64,000 nucleotides of DNA from Liolophura sinensis (GCF_032854445.1 NC_088297.1:12881039-12945038), one strand, 5' to 3'. Counted from the first letter of the stretch, positions 1 through 12,419 are shown. Made by a program: numbers and translations. The notes: generated by a model not told the origin, from the letters alone.

Positions 1-159
1 CCCCCTGCCTCACATGCACAATTATGTGCTTATACGTACCCTGTAGTGCCAAGGCTGAGGTTTTCTCTGCACACTAGGAATGTATATGCATCTGGGAAGA
101 ATTACAGGCGAGCATGTTTCTATGTTAGGTCAACGCGTCCTTGTTACTGGTTGCTAATA

Positions 160-405
160 ATCAGCGCCGGGGTTTTCAAAAGTGTCTTGAGACTTAACAT
201 CAGATTTAACTTTAAGCCACGTCTTCAATTTTGTACTTAACCTAAAAAAAATATTGCGTTACAGTATATTTAACATGAGCTAAATCTCCTGCTGTGCCAA
301 ATGGTCTCCGTACAACAATATTGGTTGCTGGGCTCTGTTAAAATCGTAAATATGTTATATAACTTAACACTAGTATTAACTAACATGCCATTGCACAACC
401 GGGCC
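160..405. repeat. Repeat ending in AACCGGGCCC, copy 1
   Basis: Shares ATTTAACTTTAAGCCA, a TACTTAACCTAAAA-like block, AGTATTAACTAACA and the end GCACAACCGGGCCC with 15,928-16,185, whose left end is GGGCCCGGTTGTTC. The two ends are complementary, so it is probably a MITE. Confidence 0.6.
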
Positions 406-769
406 CAAATAGATACATACACACTCTCTTAACTTTATGAAAATGATACAACATACTTAAAATGATAAGTGTCAATGTCTTAAAATGTACCTATATACGT
501 CGAGCATATAATGACTGTGCAAAGGTTGTAATATATTATGCACGATTATAAGAGTTTAACATCGATATCATAATGCTGACTTCAACACCTAAGCTGTTAA
601 TTTGTTATATAATAATGTTAAATTAAACATTTTTAATTCATTTGTGAAGTGTTCACTTAGTATTATAAAGGCCTTCCTGTCTCTACCAATGCCAGAATGT
701 TGGATTTAACATTATTCCAGCAAAAATATAACATTTAAGTTTCAAAATAGTATTCATCTCTTTGATGTG

Positions 770-1125
770 TAAAGCGGCAATACCGGAGATTTTTTGGAAA
801 ACATCGAGGGTCGCAATCCAGTCCAATTTTTGCTTTTATTTTAGAATAACCCATATAATTACCTTATACACAAAATAGCAGGCCGCATCCACTTTGCACG
901 TGTTACCATTCAAAATCGGTGATAAACTTCCAAAAATTTTATAAAGCCGTTCGCACGACAACTTTTTCAAAATTCAGAATCATTTTAAAACAATAAATAG
1001 AACGGGTACGAGTATGTTGTATTTTTAGCTATTCTTGTAACACCTAAACACAGAAAATTTAATTTCATTAGCCAAAATGGAACTTTTTGCCAAAAATCTC
1101 CGGCATATATAGCCTCTTTAACGCC
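770..1125. repeat. Inverted-repeat element candidate
   Basis: Left TAAAGCGGCAATACCGGAGA and right (reverse complement) TAAAGAGGCTATATATGCCG both lead into GGAGATTTTTGG-like sequence, about 300 bp apart. Interior AT-rich. Confidence 0.4.
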
Positions 1126-1262
1126 AATAAATTTTATGAGTGGAGGAAACCGGAGTGTCCGAAGTAAAACAACGCCCTTCACCAGGATCCCAACAAACCT
1201 CTTCACTAAAAACCGCAACAGAGGCATCAAGAACTGGATTTGAACCTGTGACCTCGCTAGTT
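1124..1262 (-). mobile_element. SINE-like fragment (family 1 variant)
   Basis: Plus-strand GAGGAAACCGGAGTGTCCGA and ACTGGATTTGAACCTGTGAC match the variant at 39,838-40,060. Confidence 0.45.
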
Positions 1263-2709
1263 ATTGGTAAGTCAGCTGTGGTGAGAGTAAGGTATTAGGA
1301 GAATTAGCTTGATATTATAACGGCTGCATTCTTATAAAGGGCAAGTCTTTTCAACGTGCCAAAAATTTCAAGTGGAAAAGATTCCAACCGAAAACCAAGT
1401 GTATATTACTAGTTACACAAAAACAAGGTCCAGCGTTAACGGGATGCACCTCAATGAAATGAGAGGTTGCGTCAATACCTTAAAGTCTCATTCTTTTGCT
1501 CTTTAAAATAGGAAAATTGCTTTTTCTCTCCTTACTGGAACATTTAGTATAGTTCTTAATGCTAGTCTATAAACGAAACTTTCCCCCATTAAAATCTCTT
1601 TTCATATTATTTTATATAATTTTGTAAATTACCTTTTTGTTGAAACGCACGATGTACGTCTCCCCAACACATACAAATGGTTCGTTCTTTTAACTTGTGA
1701 GCCATGCATAACTGTTAAACGCATACTACTTTTTCATAAATAAGGTTGTGAAACGTGATTTTGTAAATGGCAAACAGGATACTAGTCTTTCTGCTCTGAA
1801 CATGCGTAATATCACTGTTATACGGAAACCCAAACCATTAGCAGTTTGACACTACGGCGTGAGCGCATGATGACGTGACGTTTCTGCCAGCTTTCTGTGC
1901 ATGTTGATTACTTTACCAGAGCAGCTCACACATGTACAATACTATGCCTGCATGTTCATTGCACCCTCGTGCATTCCAGGCAATGAGTCATATCGTCTGC
2001 ACACTCTAGACCTGCCTAGTGTGTTTACATTATAAAGCAATGAAGAGCCTGGCTGCGGTCATACTGTTGTTATAGAGATAGATATAGGTCGAAAATGGCC
2101 AAAAGCTTACTTATGCATCTGCTTATTAGAGAGTATAGAAGATGGGCAAGTTCACACACCGTACACCTTGCTTCGGAAACTGGGCTTGAGGATCCGAAAT
2201 TGACCTTAGAGGATATAGTTCATTTCTGTTTATATAACTGGATATGGAAAGCAGAGGGAGCACTGTATATAGTATTTTACTCTTCACTTTGAAAATTTCG
2301 CCTTATGCAAAACAAAATGGCTGACTTGAGTTACACGACAGCCTATGTACACTGTAATAGACACGGGTACAGAATACACCATCATACCATACGTAGTCAT
2401 TAATTATCGTGAATCCCAGAATATTCTTTTCAGAATATAACTCATATAGGTGTACTGTTGAATAGCATTCGTAATAACTATAGTAAATACGACAGCATTA
2501 GGAAAACACTGACAACAACAATCTGAACACAGGGCACACCGGATTCCTCTGCCCATAAAACTAACTGTCAATTGTCAGAATTGTCAAAAAGTGTCAAAAT
2601 TTGTGAGTGTGTCATAGCAATTAAATAAATAAACAGATAATTACATTTACAACAATCTTACGTGCAGCAATAAGCATTATATATGGGCAAGTACACTTAC
2701 ATATATAAG

Positions 2710-2711
<2 letters not shown>

Positions 2712-2755
<44 letters not shown>
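2712..2755. repeat. (AT)n microsatellite
   Basis: About 22 AT units, beginning about 11 bp beyond the exon 3 donor motif on the minus strand. Confidence 0.95.
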
Positions 2756-2757
<2 letters not shown>

Positions 2758-2772
2758 ACTATGCCCACTTAC

Positions 2773-4015
2773 TGATTTCCTCCTTCATGTCTGATATCTT
2801 CTCCCGTAGTTCCACGACAGTTTTCCCATCGTCCGTATCCGTGTCTTTAGCTACAGGATCGTCGTCACCTTTGGATGTTTTCTCAGACGCCCTCTCATCT
2901 TTCATTTTCAACTTCTCAATTTCTCTGGTGAGTTTAGAATTCACAGTTTCCAACTCGGCCATTTTTCGTCTCAGCACGCCGGCTTCCTCTTCTACGAGTC
3001 GAAGTTCCTCTTCTGTTTCACGAGATAGCTGACTGCTGAACTGCCCGACCGGCGATTCTTGATCAGCTGCTCCCGAAATTTGGCGACCTCTGGAAACATC
3101 CTTCGTCAAAGAATGTATATTTTCCGTCACAGTGCGAAGTTTGTCTTTCAAAGATTTCTTCTCCTCCTCTAACTTCTTCACTTTGTCCCTCAACTCGATG
3201 TTCTCCACGGCCGCGTCGTCCGCGTGTATAGAGGGGATCTGGCGCGTGCTCTGCAGCTTCAGTCGCTTGTTGTCGTCTGCGAGCTTTGCGTTTTCCCCTT
3301 CCAGAGTCTTCACGCGCAGGCGCAAACCATCCGATTCCTGAGTAATTAGGTCGAGTTGTCTTTTGAGGTCAAGAATTTGGAAGTCGCTGTCAAGGGACTT
3401 GCTCTTCTTGAGTTTTATCTGCGAGCGGGACTGGCAACTTATCACCTCCGCGCCTAGTCTCTCAATTTCCCGTTCCTTCTCGATGAGTTTCCATCTTAGA
3501 TCGTCTGACTCGGCCAACATTTCTTTCAGCTTGTCTTCGTAGTACGCGTTTGGGGAAGACGGAGGCGGTACAGCCGATCCGGCCTTCTCCTTATCGCTAA
3601 TTCGTTTGGCTAACGTGCCAATTTCTTCCAAATAGTTCTCATTCTCTTGTTCCATATCCAGAAGTTTCCTCCTCAACACGGCATTTTCCTGTTCGCTCAA
3701 ATCTAACTCTAATTTCAGCTGCATTTCACACTCAGACGCGGAAACATCCACGTCCGTCGAGCGTCCCTTATCGTCCACTTTTCTTACAGTCATAAGTGTT
3801 TTTGTGGACGACATTTTCTTCAGCTGAAAGTTTAAGTTTTCATTCTCGTCCTCCATTTCTTTGAGTTTCTTTCTGGTGAGTTTGATTTCCTCTTCGGTGA
3901 AAAGGAGTTGATCCTTAAGATCATTTTCTCTCTCGATACTATCGTAGAGATCTCGAAGGATCTGCGAGACTTCGTACTCTGTGCTGACTTGAGTCTGGAG
4001 GACTGGACGCTTTTG
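2773..4015 (-). CDS. MTCL1: MTCL/SOGA-like coding exon 3, long coiled coil
   Basis: 1,243 bp, open throughout (414 codons plus one base). The acceptor is TTTCAATGTCACAG, so the exon begins with QKRPVLQTQV; the ATG at 4,024 lies in the intron and is not a start. The donor is GTAAGT at 2,767-2,772. The protein is highly charged coiled coil with repeated blocks typical of MTCL/SOGA: LKLELDLSEQENAVLRRKL about residues 100-120, a Ser/Pro linker with PPPSSPNAYYEDKL near residue 150, a second block KRQLDLITQESDGLRLRV near 220, and a third block ELRLVEEEAGVLRRKMAEL near 335. The third closely resembles the ELRRHLQFVEEEAELLRR block of MTCL1. No frame breaks occur here, in contrast to exon 1. An (AT)n tract follows about 10 bp into the next intron. 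Confidence 0.85.
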
Positions 4016-4088
4016 CTGTGACATTGAAATTAAAAATTACGGTAAGAAATTGTATTACACAGAGTTCGCGATTAGTTCGTGTGACAGT

Positions 4089-4515
4089 GACTATCTTAAA
4101 CCTTAGTCGCATTTTGTAATCTTTAGTCACATTTAGTAATCCTCAGTCACATTTAGCAAATCTCAATAACATTTAATAATCCCCAATAACATTTAGCAAA
4201 CCTGAGTCGCATTTAGCAAACCTCAGTCACATTTAGCAAACCTAGTCACATTTAGCAAATCTTACTAACATTTAGTTATCCCCAATAACATTTAGTCATC
4301 AATGTTTTCAAAACATTTTAAAAAAAACGCTCAGTCACATCTAGCAAACATTAACAACATGCAGTAAACCTCAAAAAAATTTAGAAAGCACCAATCACAT
4401 TTAGAAAATGTCAGTCATATTTAGTCAAGCTAAATGACACCAGCAGTAAATCTAAATTACATGTAGTGAGCATCAAACACATTTAGCAAACCTCAATCGC
4501 ATTCAATCATTCAAT
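4089..4515. repeat. Degenerate 20-bp tandem repeat
   Basis: Unit close to AGTCACATTTAGCAAACCTC, repeated with substitutions across about 420 bp just 5' of MTCL exon 3 (inside intron 2). The most regular part is 4,109-4,290. Confidence 0.85.
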
Positions 4516-4518
4516 CAC

Positions 4519-4520
4519 AT

Positions 4521-4612
<92 letters not shown>
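4519..4612. repeat. (CT)n-(TA)n compound microsatellite
   Basis: About 20 CT units followed by about 27 TA units. The open frame here is a translation of the repeat. Confidence 0.95.
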
Positions 4613-4613
<1 letters not shown>

Positions 4614-5195
4614 GTGGTATATAAGAGAAACAATATTAACTCATCGACAGGCCAGTCCATTCGTTATCCCATATATTCAAGGTTTGCATCAACGCTTCTC
4701 CAGATTCCGTAGAGAGGCACGGAAAGCACCAAGGAATAAACAACAAGAGTTCGTTACATGCACCCAAGCTCCCTACTCCATGCCATTCGTGTATATTCAC
4801 AACATGATGTTACTAAGTAACGGTGCAGATGTGATATACGTAAGTACCTACACGCGGGTCATACAGTCTTATCTCAGAACTTATTAAGCCTGTTGTATTT
4901 AACTGATTCAGACATTTTGTCATCATGTATACGAGTGAACCACACCACTAAACCTGTTTAAATGTGGATTTTAAAATATGTCAAATAGAAAACAACAGAT
5001 TTCTGAAGAACAGTTGTAAATTAGATTTCTCGCCAGCAATGTCTTCTGCATGCTAAATAGCTTAGCATACAGTATTTATCAATCTGAAAGGTTAACAAGT
5101 AGAATTAAAGTGTTATAAATAATTCATCATCGCATATTAATGTTTGTGTACATGGACATTATTTCTTTGATTGGTTATTCTCTCTGTTTATACAT

Positions 5196-5293
5196 CTGTC
5201 TGTCTGTCTGTCTGTCTGTCCGTCCGTCCGTCCGTCCCTCTGTCTGTCTGTCGGTCGGTCGGTCGGTCGGTCGGTCGGTCGGTCGGTCTGTCT
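5196..5293. repeat. Compound tetranucleotide array (CTGT)-(CCGT)-(CTGT)-(CGGT)
   Basis: Successive blocks of TCTG, TCCG, TCTG and TCGG tetramers in one phase, differing by a single base between blocks. Confidence 0.9.
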
Positions 5294-5417
5294 GGAATCA
5301 AGAATTTTTAAACGATTCTTTACCACTGACAGATAGGACAGAATTGTTCATCTGTTCATCTGTATGTAGTGGAGGGTTTTGCACATTTACCTTTGGCCGA
5401 AGGTCGCCCTTCCCTAC

Positions 5418-5666
5418 AATTGACAGATTAATTTTAACAGAAAGTCCGTTGTCCTAGTGATACTAAAATCTATTCTGTTAGTGTAACACAATATTCTGTC
5501 AAATTCAACATCATAACCTTTCAGTTTAATAGAATCCTTACGTTGAAGTAATAGAATATGTGTGTCACATTTAACAGAATAATGTGTTGCGATAGCAAAA
5601 AAAACATTCTAGCATCACTCAGACAACAGACTTTGTGTTAAAATAAATAGAGTAATTTTTTAGTGT
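5418..5666. mobile_element. MITE TAACAGAA family copy
   Basis: TTTTAACAGAAAGTCCGTTG on the left, ATTCTAGCATCACTCAGACA on the right, ending ATTTTTTAGTGTA as in the 24,835 copy. Confidence 0.7.
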
Positions 5667-5775
5667 ATTACCCTTTAGCTATATTATATTGTAATAAGCA
5701 ATTTGTCAATCCAAATCTTTCTCTTTCTTTCACTCACGTGACGTAGCGTTCAAGAATAATCATTCATTTCTTTCA

Positions 5776-6240
5776 CTAAAAAAATACGTTAACTTTAACA
5801 GAAAGTCTAAAAAAATACGTTAACTTTAACAGAAAGTCTGTCATCAGTCTGGTGCCAGAATGTATTCTGTTATACCATAATACTGTCTAATTAAACACGC
5901 ATGTCATAGAGAGTAAAACCAGCACAGCGAAGAAAGTGTGCTGCCTAGCAAATGGTCACACGTAACTGGTGAAATATGGTCTCTTGTCAAAGAGGAGCAA
6001 ATTACACACACCCTAGCACAATGGCTTGAGCAGAATTAGGTCCAAAAAACGAATGCTGTGATGTTAACTGCAATTTATTTGACGTTACTGGTCGATAGAA
6101 ATATGCAATATTCAACATAATATCCTATTAGTCTTATAGAATCTTTATGTTGAAATAATAAAAAAAATTGTGCTATATTTACCAGAACAATTTGCTGCCA
6201 TAACCGAATACGTTCTGGACAACAGGCTACCTGTTAGATA
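5776..6240. mobile_element. MITE TAACAGAA family copy, split by a second repeat
   Basis: The left arm contains a local duplication of CTAAAAAAATACGTTAACTT. The element is interrupted at about 5,915-6,100 by an AAAACCAGAGCAG-family element and resumes at CAATATTCAACATAATATCC. Confidence 0.65.
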
Positions 6241-7619
6241 TGTTTGTCAGAGTTCTTTTACATGATGTGGCATTCCGCCATACTAATCTATCCCTTTATT
6301 TCATGCTACAGATAACACACATCTGGCAGTAATAAAGTAATGGGTTGATGACTTTGTGTATGCTGGATTGGGTGTGAATACAGCAGTCTGTAGTAATTGT
6401 AATGACGATGGCAGGCCTGTTATGTATTTGGTATTTGGTATCAATCAAGGATGGTTGAAGGCCCGGAACAAGACATAGAGTAAGAACTCGGGAGAGCGTT
6501 GTCCCATAACTGCTGGATCAAACCTTACTACACAGACGAAACAGCGTTTTATGACCGAGCCCAGTGTTTATACTTTCATTGTTAAGCCTCCCACTCATCC
6601 CACCGATCCCTAACCAAGATATTCCGGTTGACTGATACGGTGAGAGATTGAAAACATGTGGTCACTTATGATTTGACTTATCACCCCTTAACGCCGCGAG
6701 GGGGCGTTCTGGCGGAAGTTTACATGACTGACGCGATGTGGCATGAAATAGATAAATTGGCAGGTAAAAGAATCCGCGTATTTATAAAATATCTGCCTCC
6801 TCAGAAATCAGCCCCCCGACCGTCAGAAGCATTTCTTTTTCTGTGGGTTGAGTTTCCCACTTAAGAATCTCCTTGCCCGAAGCTCAACCCAGCCTGAGCG
6901 GCAGAGAGAAATACATTTTACTTACGACGCCATTAATGTTATCTTTTGGTGTCATTTTTACGGAACCATTGACGTCATGAACATTTTACGCAAACTGTAC
7001 ATATCGGTTCCAGAACTCGTATGTCAAAATAAATATCAAAATAATTGAATAACAACAACCTGCATCTGCTAGCACTGGTATAATTTGTTAAAAAAAAAAG
7101 ATGAAGTAAAACCTGAGCAGAGACGAAAATGTGATAGCTGGTCACGCAAATGTACCCTACCTATAGGCCACACGCATTAGATTTATACATTTATTCGACA
7201 GTGAGCTATTTGAAGCCACGAAGATGGAGGTGACGTCACTGATACCTTCTGGGTCACTACAAACCACCGTAGAATCTGTTGTTTGAAAGCGATATTACTC
7301 GATTGGAAAGTTTTTAAAAAAATAAATCAAACTTTTTCCCGGAGACTATTTAATGTACTTTAATGTGATACATACTAATGCATTTTAGACTTTTTGGCCT
7401 TAAAATGCTGTTAAACAAGGCACCAACGTCTTGAAATGTCACGCCGCATAATGGGTGAAATCCGGTCTCTGGTCAATTTACTTCAGTTAGTTCACATGAA
7501 CGCTCAAAAAGCAGCAACGTAAATGTCTACTAACACCATGGCATAAAGAGAATTAGGTACAAAAAGGCAGTCATAGCAATGGCAATTATAAGACGTCACT
7601 GACATCAAACTACCCTATT

Positions 7620-7967
7620 ACCGGCCCGGATAGCACAGTTGGTAGAGCGTCCGCTTCGGGACCGGTAGATCCAGGATCAATCCTCGGTCGAGTCACACCT
7701 AAGACTTTAAAAGAGGAAGTTGTAACTTCCTCGCTTGGCGTTCAGCATGAAGGGGATAGTGCAACGACTGGTTGACCCGTATCAGTATAATGGCTCGGGC
7801 GGGGCGGCTTAAGTCGTATCAGTGATGCACCACTAAATAAAAGAGCGGTGGAAATCCGTCCTGCAACAAGGAGGCACATTACACGTGCATGCACCCTAAT
7901 GATTCCTTCGTCGTCATATGACTGAAAAATTGTTGAGTACGACGTTAAACCCCAAGCACTCACTCAT
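7620..7967 (+). mobile_element. SINE family 2, full-length, with target-site duplication
   Basis: 348 bp. The tRNA-like head reads CCGGATAGCACAGTTGGTAG with a GGATCAATCC B-box-like element; the body contains GTTGACCCGTATCAGTATAA and the end reads TTGAGTACGACGTTAAACCC. Perfect 15-bp target-site duplications TCAAACTACCCTATT lie at 7,605-7,619 and 7,968-7,982. Its 3' end resembles that of SINE family 1 (GAGTACGRCGT), which suggests both use the same partner LINE. Confidence 0.9.
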
Positions 7968-8995
7968 TCAAACTACCCTATTGTCATCAAATTTTATAAA
8001 CACCGCATGAAAATATCTTCTTTCAAGACACGGAATTTGCCAGTTGCGGCAGTATATACTTCAGACTCAATGTCTGTAACGAAAAGTTATATATTCATAT
8101 TAAACCTTTGGTGGAGCGAATTCCACCACTGGACCAGGTTGATTTATGACTATATTCCTCCCTATTCTCTACTCTCTTAAAACGCTAATGTTAAAATCTC
8201 AACGTTTTCTAAGTGTTGAAAAGAAACATCATGTTAAAAGCAAAGGAAACACTAAAGTGAAGTATATGTCACATAAAAGAGTCATTAAAGACTATTTTAA
8301 TAGTTCAGCTCAGTTTTTTCCAAAAGGTTTGTGTTAAATGTCGTTTTGGGAATTGGCCTTGCAATTATTAAACTGGAACGTCCTTATTGGTTGACGGTTG
8401 GTATGCGAATGTCTGTTTAGACGCATGTACACGTAACCGATGAAATACGGTCTCTTGTCAATATACCTCTATTTGGGCTATATTCCAGCTGTTCTTGTTC
8501 GTGTTCATCTTTCAACTACTGTAATGTTTGGTCAGATTTCCACACCCGACCAGGGGACCTCACCGAGTTATTGGCAAATTTAATTATTTATTTGTTAAAA
8601 TAAGTAAATAAATAAATTTATTTGTTAAAATTAATAAATAAAGAAATAAAACAGGACCAATTCTACCACAACAATTACTCTGATGTCGATTCCAACAAAT
8701 TCAATTTGTTTCCTAAAATAAGTCATCCAATTGCAGGGTAATTTCAGGAAAAAATCCTTATTTTTAACTTAGAATCGCAAGATCCTGCAAATAATCAGTT
8801 TATTCAAACACAAGGGCGTCCCTTTCCCTGATGGCGAGTCGGGTCCAAGCTGGATTGACCATCTTGTTACGAATGTGCACCACTATTATTAGTTTGCCCG
8901 CACAAAGGAGGCAATAACCAAAAACTACACAGGGTCCGTCATAAATACTTTGGGCTCCCCATGGTGAGCCCTGTAAACTTATCTCATTTGCACGT

Positions 8996-9237
8996 GGGCC
9001 TCCGTGTCCTATAGCTGCTAGCGGACGAGCAGAGAAGAATGACCTGGAAGACTCTCATTAATACCATCGCTGTGAGTTCGAATACAGCTCATGCTGTTCC
9101 TTTTCGGTCGTACGTGGAAAGTCTTTTAACAACCTGTACATGGTCTTAGATTTCCCCCAGCCACGTTTCCTCCCACCATAATGCTGGTTGCTATCGTAAA
9201 AGTACGATATTATTCAGTGCGACCCAATCAAACAAAT
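8996..9237 (+). mobile_element. SINE family 1, diverged near-full copy
   Basis: The head GGGCCTCCGTG and the B-box-like GTGAGTTCGAATACAGCTC are recognisable, followed by the body motif CCACCATAATGCTGG and a tail ending CCAATCAAACAAA. It is well diverged from the best copies. Confidence 0.75.
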
Positions 9238-9489
9238 CTTTCGCATATTGGTTTTAAACTCCCTAGTGTTGCTAGTGGTGGCAGTGATCTTTCCGAAGTT
9301 CTAATATATACAAGGCGTGCGTCTCGTGTGAGACATTTAGCTAGGCTGTTGGACGAGACAAACATTGAATAAATGAGACTTTGTCTGATAGATCAAAATA
9401 AAGAGTGCGGCGTGAATCCACTTTATCTTTGATTTCCCCATGTCTTTTAGATCTTTTAAAACAGACCAAAGAATGTTTCTTGGAAAATG

Positions 9490-9614
9490 TAATGTAAGTA
9501 TGCTGCATTACAACGAAAGTGACTTTGCATTATTTGTGGTCGGAAACATGTAGGATGTTACCGACCACAAATAATGCAAAGTTACTTTCGTGGTAATGCA
9601 ACATACTTACATTA
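9490..9614. repeat. Long near-perfect inverted repeat (hairpin)
   Basis: Two 54-bp arms (9,490-9,543 and 9,561-9,614) pair with only a few mismatches around a 17-nt loop. The inner arms are GCATTATTTGTGGTCGG and CCGACCACAAATAATGC; the outer arms are TAATGTAAGTATG and CATACTTACATTA. It could be a small MITE or a transcribed hairpin. Confidence 0.85.
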
Positions 9615-10424
9615 TAACTGTGTGATGAATCGAATGTAATACATTGTGTGACATCCAGATCTGTGGAGAAATTATTGGTTTTTTGTATAAAAGGGAATTC
9701 GACGTCGTTATCTCCAATTCATATTTAATCCATTTTGGCGTTAGAGTTTGTGATGACATTGTAATTAGGTAAGTGGTTTCTTTAATGAAATCTTATTTCA
9801 GACGAGTAGTAAAAAGCTGAATGTAATCACTAGTGAAGTAGCTCAGAGACATCACCAATACAATAGTTTTACGTACACTACTAGATAGCGCTCTTTTATA
9901 GCTGAAGGTAAAAAATAAACTTCTGCACCACGTGACCTGTCAGACATGTTAGGCAACTACTTTTATTCACATTTACTATATATACATTTACTATAAGTAT
10001 GAAAAAGTCTCAGGAAAAGTTATTTAGGGTAGACGAATGATAGAGAAAATTGTCGTGTAGAAAGTTTCTGAGCTGAAAATGTTCCTGAAGGAAAGAGATC
10101 GGGGGTGGCATTTGTGCCTCAGAACAGGGTGAGGCAGGTGATCGATAAACTAATGTCAACAATAGTTGCCAAACATTTTTGATAAGTCACATGATATGGT
10201 ACGACTATTTTTACCTTTAGCGACAAAAGAGTTCGAACTCAAATAAAACCTCAACTGAGGAAAATTGCAACGGAGGCCATATTTCATCCGTTACATGTGA
10301 TCATTTGCCAATTATCACACTGCTCTGGCAGTCTTTATTATCCTTGTTCCTGCAGATTCTACTAAACATCCTCAAGCCCTCGTTCCTTTGCATGCAATGT
10401 TTTCATCATATTTTCTATTAAATG

Positions 10425-10685
10425 TGATGACAACACAGCATTTTGAGTAATTCCCGACTAGTGAGGTCTAATAAATTGCAAATAACATCATTGCGTTTTT
10501 CTACCGAGGTCTACTCAAGCCATCGTGCTAGAGGGCGTGCAATTTGCTACTATGCAAGCATTTATATAACCAATTAGAATAAAACTCTAAGAAAGGGTAA
10601 AATGGCAAGTGACCGTATTTCACCGGTTACGTGTAACCATTTGCCAGCCATCACACTGTCGTCGCTGCTCTGGTTTTACTACCTA
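10425..10685 (+). mobile_element. AGAATAAAACC/CTCTGGTTTTACT repeat family copy
   Basis: About 260 bp. Landmarks in order: TGTGATGACAACACAGCATT, ACATCATTGCGTTTTTCTAC, TTAGAATAAAACTCTAAG, GGTTACGTGTAACCATTTGC, and a CTGCTCTGGTTTTACT end. The ends are partly complementary (TTAGAATAAAACC against GGTTTTA). Confidence 0.65.
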
Positions 10686-11444
10686 TGATGTAGCCCTTCA
10701 TATTTTCATCCAGACCTTAAAAAGAATGAGATCGAGGAAATCTACAAATTTCCTATCCAAGGCCGGGACTGAACTCGCAGCCATGTGGTTTAGAAGCCGC
10801 GCACTTTATTGTCACTGAGTTACATACCGCTCGCGTTCGTCCTTAGATCTTTCTTCATATAGGGAAACAATTGCTGCGAAATGTCCACCTCGGTTATCTC
10901 CCCTGTTCTTCATCAAGTGAAAGTCTTCAGAAGCTATTTTGTATGAAAAGTCTTGAAAAGCGTAATGTTTCCTGGCAAATGTGAAGTATAACAGTAAGAG
11001 ATCAGTATACTGAATACTTCAGGCGGGGAATGATCAAGAAGCCTGATTTTTTTTTTTACTTATACGACGCACGAAACCTGTTGACCCAAAGCTGTAGAAG
11101 AGTCATCAAAAGCTGGATTCGAACATGCGACAGTAAGGGGCCTCAAGCCTTTGATCTGCTTCACAATTTTGTATAATTCCTCTTAATCCTGGATTAGGGA
11201 CTGTCTCTGAATCGTGTTAAATAAAATCACCAGGATGGATATAGGATCAGAACTTGGGAATCAAAGTGTAACTTAGATAACTATATTTCACCAAAGACAA
11301 GTCATAAACTAGCTTGATACATGAATTTGTTTTAATTTCTGAGCTTAAACTTTATTTTACTAGCAAATGAAACCGGCGTACACCACGGAATTTGAGCCTA
11401 GGGTGGGTTACTGATGAACTTTCCCACCTTTGGCTTATGTGTAC

Positions 11445-11650
11445 ATCGCGGTCGCTGTGAGTTCAAGTCCAGCTCATACTAACTTCCCCTCCGACCGTAC
11501 GTGAGAAGCTCTGTCAGCAACCTGCGGAAGACCGTGGGTTTTCCCAGGGCTCTGCCCGGTTTCCTCCCACCATAATGCTGGTCGCCGTCGTATAAGTGAA
11601 ATATTCGTTACTACAACATAAAACACCGATCAGATAAATGAATAAATATA
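11445..11650 (+). mobile_element. SINE family 1, 5'-truncated copy
   Basis: Starts in the GGTCGCTGTGAGTTCAAG box and runs through CACCATAATGCTGG to an AATAAATA tail. Confidence 0.75.
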
Positions 11651-12419
11651 TGTACACCATATTGGATTTCGACTAAAATTTACCTGCAGAAACGCTTTTA
11701 AAATCTAGGCGTCAAAAGGGACTTTCTTATACCAGCCGTCAACCAAAATGGACGATTCTCAAAACAACGAAGAACAAAAACAACCAAGGAACTAAGAAAA
11801 GGTATATAGGAAGTATGAAATTGAGACGAACTCGTACAAAGAGAAACAGTCAAATAGTTTTCAATGATAATAGAAAAAATGAAAGGAATATTCTAGCCGG
11901 ATGAATGAAATCAGCATCCAAATCTTATATTAATGCTAGTTTACAAGTTGTCGATAATCACAATATGTATGTGAGTTGCGCTTTGACTGCAACTCGGCTT
12001 GAGCGGGATTAGACGTAATTATGAAGAGGATTGTTGAACATTCAGGACACTCTGTCAGTATTTACGTACAAGAGAATTATGCTCATTGTAAAACTTTTAA
12101 AAACAAAGCGTTTGATGGAATATCCTTGACACACCACTGACCATCACTGGTCGGTTATTGTGTACAAAACCCCACAAAAACTGAAAGCGGAAGAATCCAC
12201 AAACTACATGTCCAAGGTCGGGATTGAACCCACGTGCACTTCGTGTTTCCTAGCAATTGAAAGACAAGCTCCCTCTAATCCATATTATTATCTATATATT
12301 ACCGGTACCTCTAATTTCACTCGTCACCTATCTTCATAGTTCGGCCACCTTCAATGCGGTACATTTTATATTACATATAATACATAGGTATACTGTATGC
12401 ATTAAAGGAAATAAGAACA

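Larger units (their letters stand above)
1..2772 (-). other. Start of MTCL intron 3 (continues off the left edge)
   Basis: Begins with the GTAAGT donor (2,767-2,772) of exon 3. No continuation exon with a matching phase-1 acceptor was found in these bases. The stretch holds an (AT)n run (about 2,712-2,755), an inverted-repeat candidate (about 770-1,125), a SINE-like fragment (1,124-1,262) and a palindrome-ended repeat (about 160-405). The rest, including a short open frame at 2,095-2,292, shows no coding signature. Confidence 0.6.

Noticed and set aside
2759-4024. Single-exon 421-residue gene starting at the ATG at 4,024 and ending at the TAG at 2,759
   Set aside because: The ATG lies inside an acceptor (TGTCACAG) and the last codons lie beyond a perfect GTAAGT donor. 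It is an internal exon, not a complete gene.
4519-4887. Open frame starting with Leu-Ser and Tyr-Ile runs
   Set aside because: Translation of (CT)n and (TA)n microsatellites.
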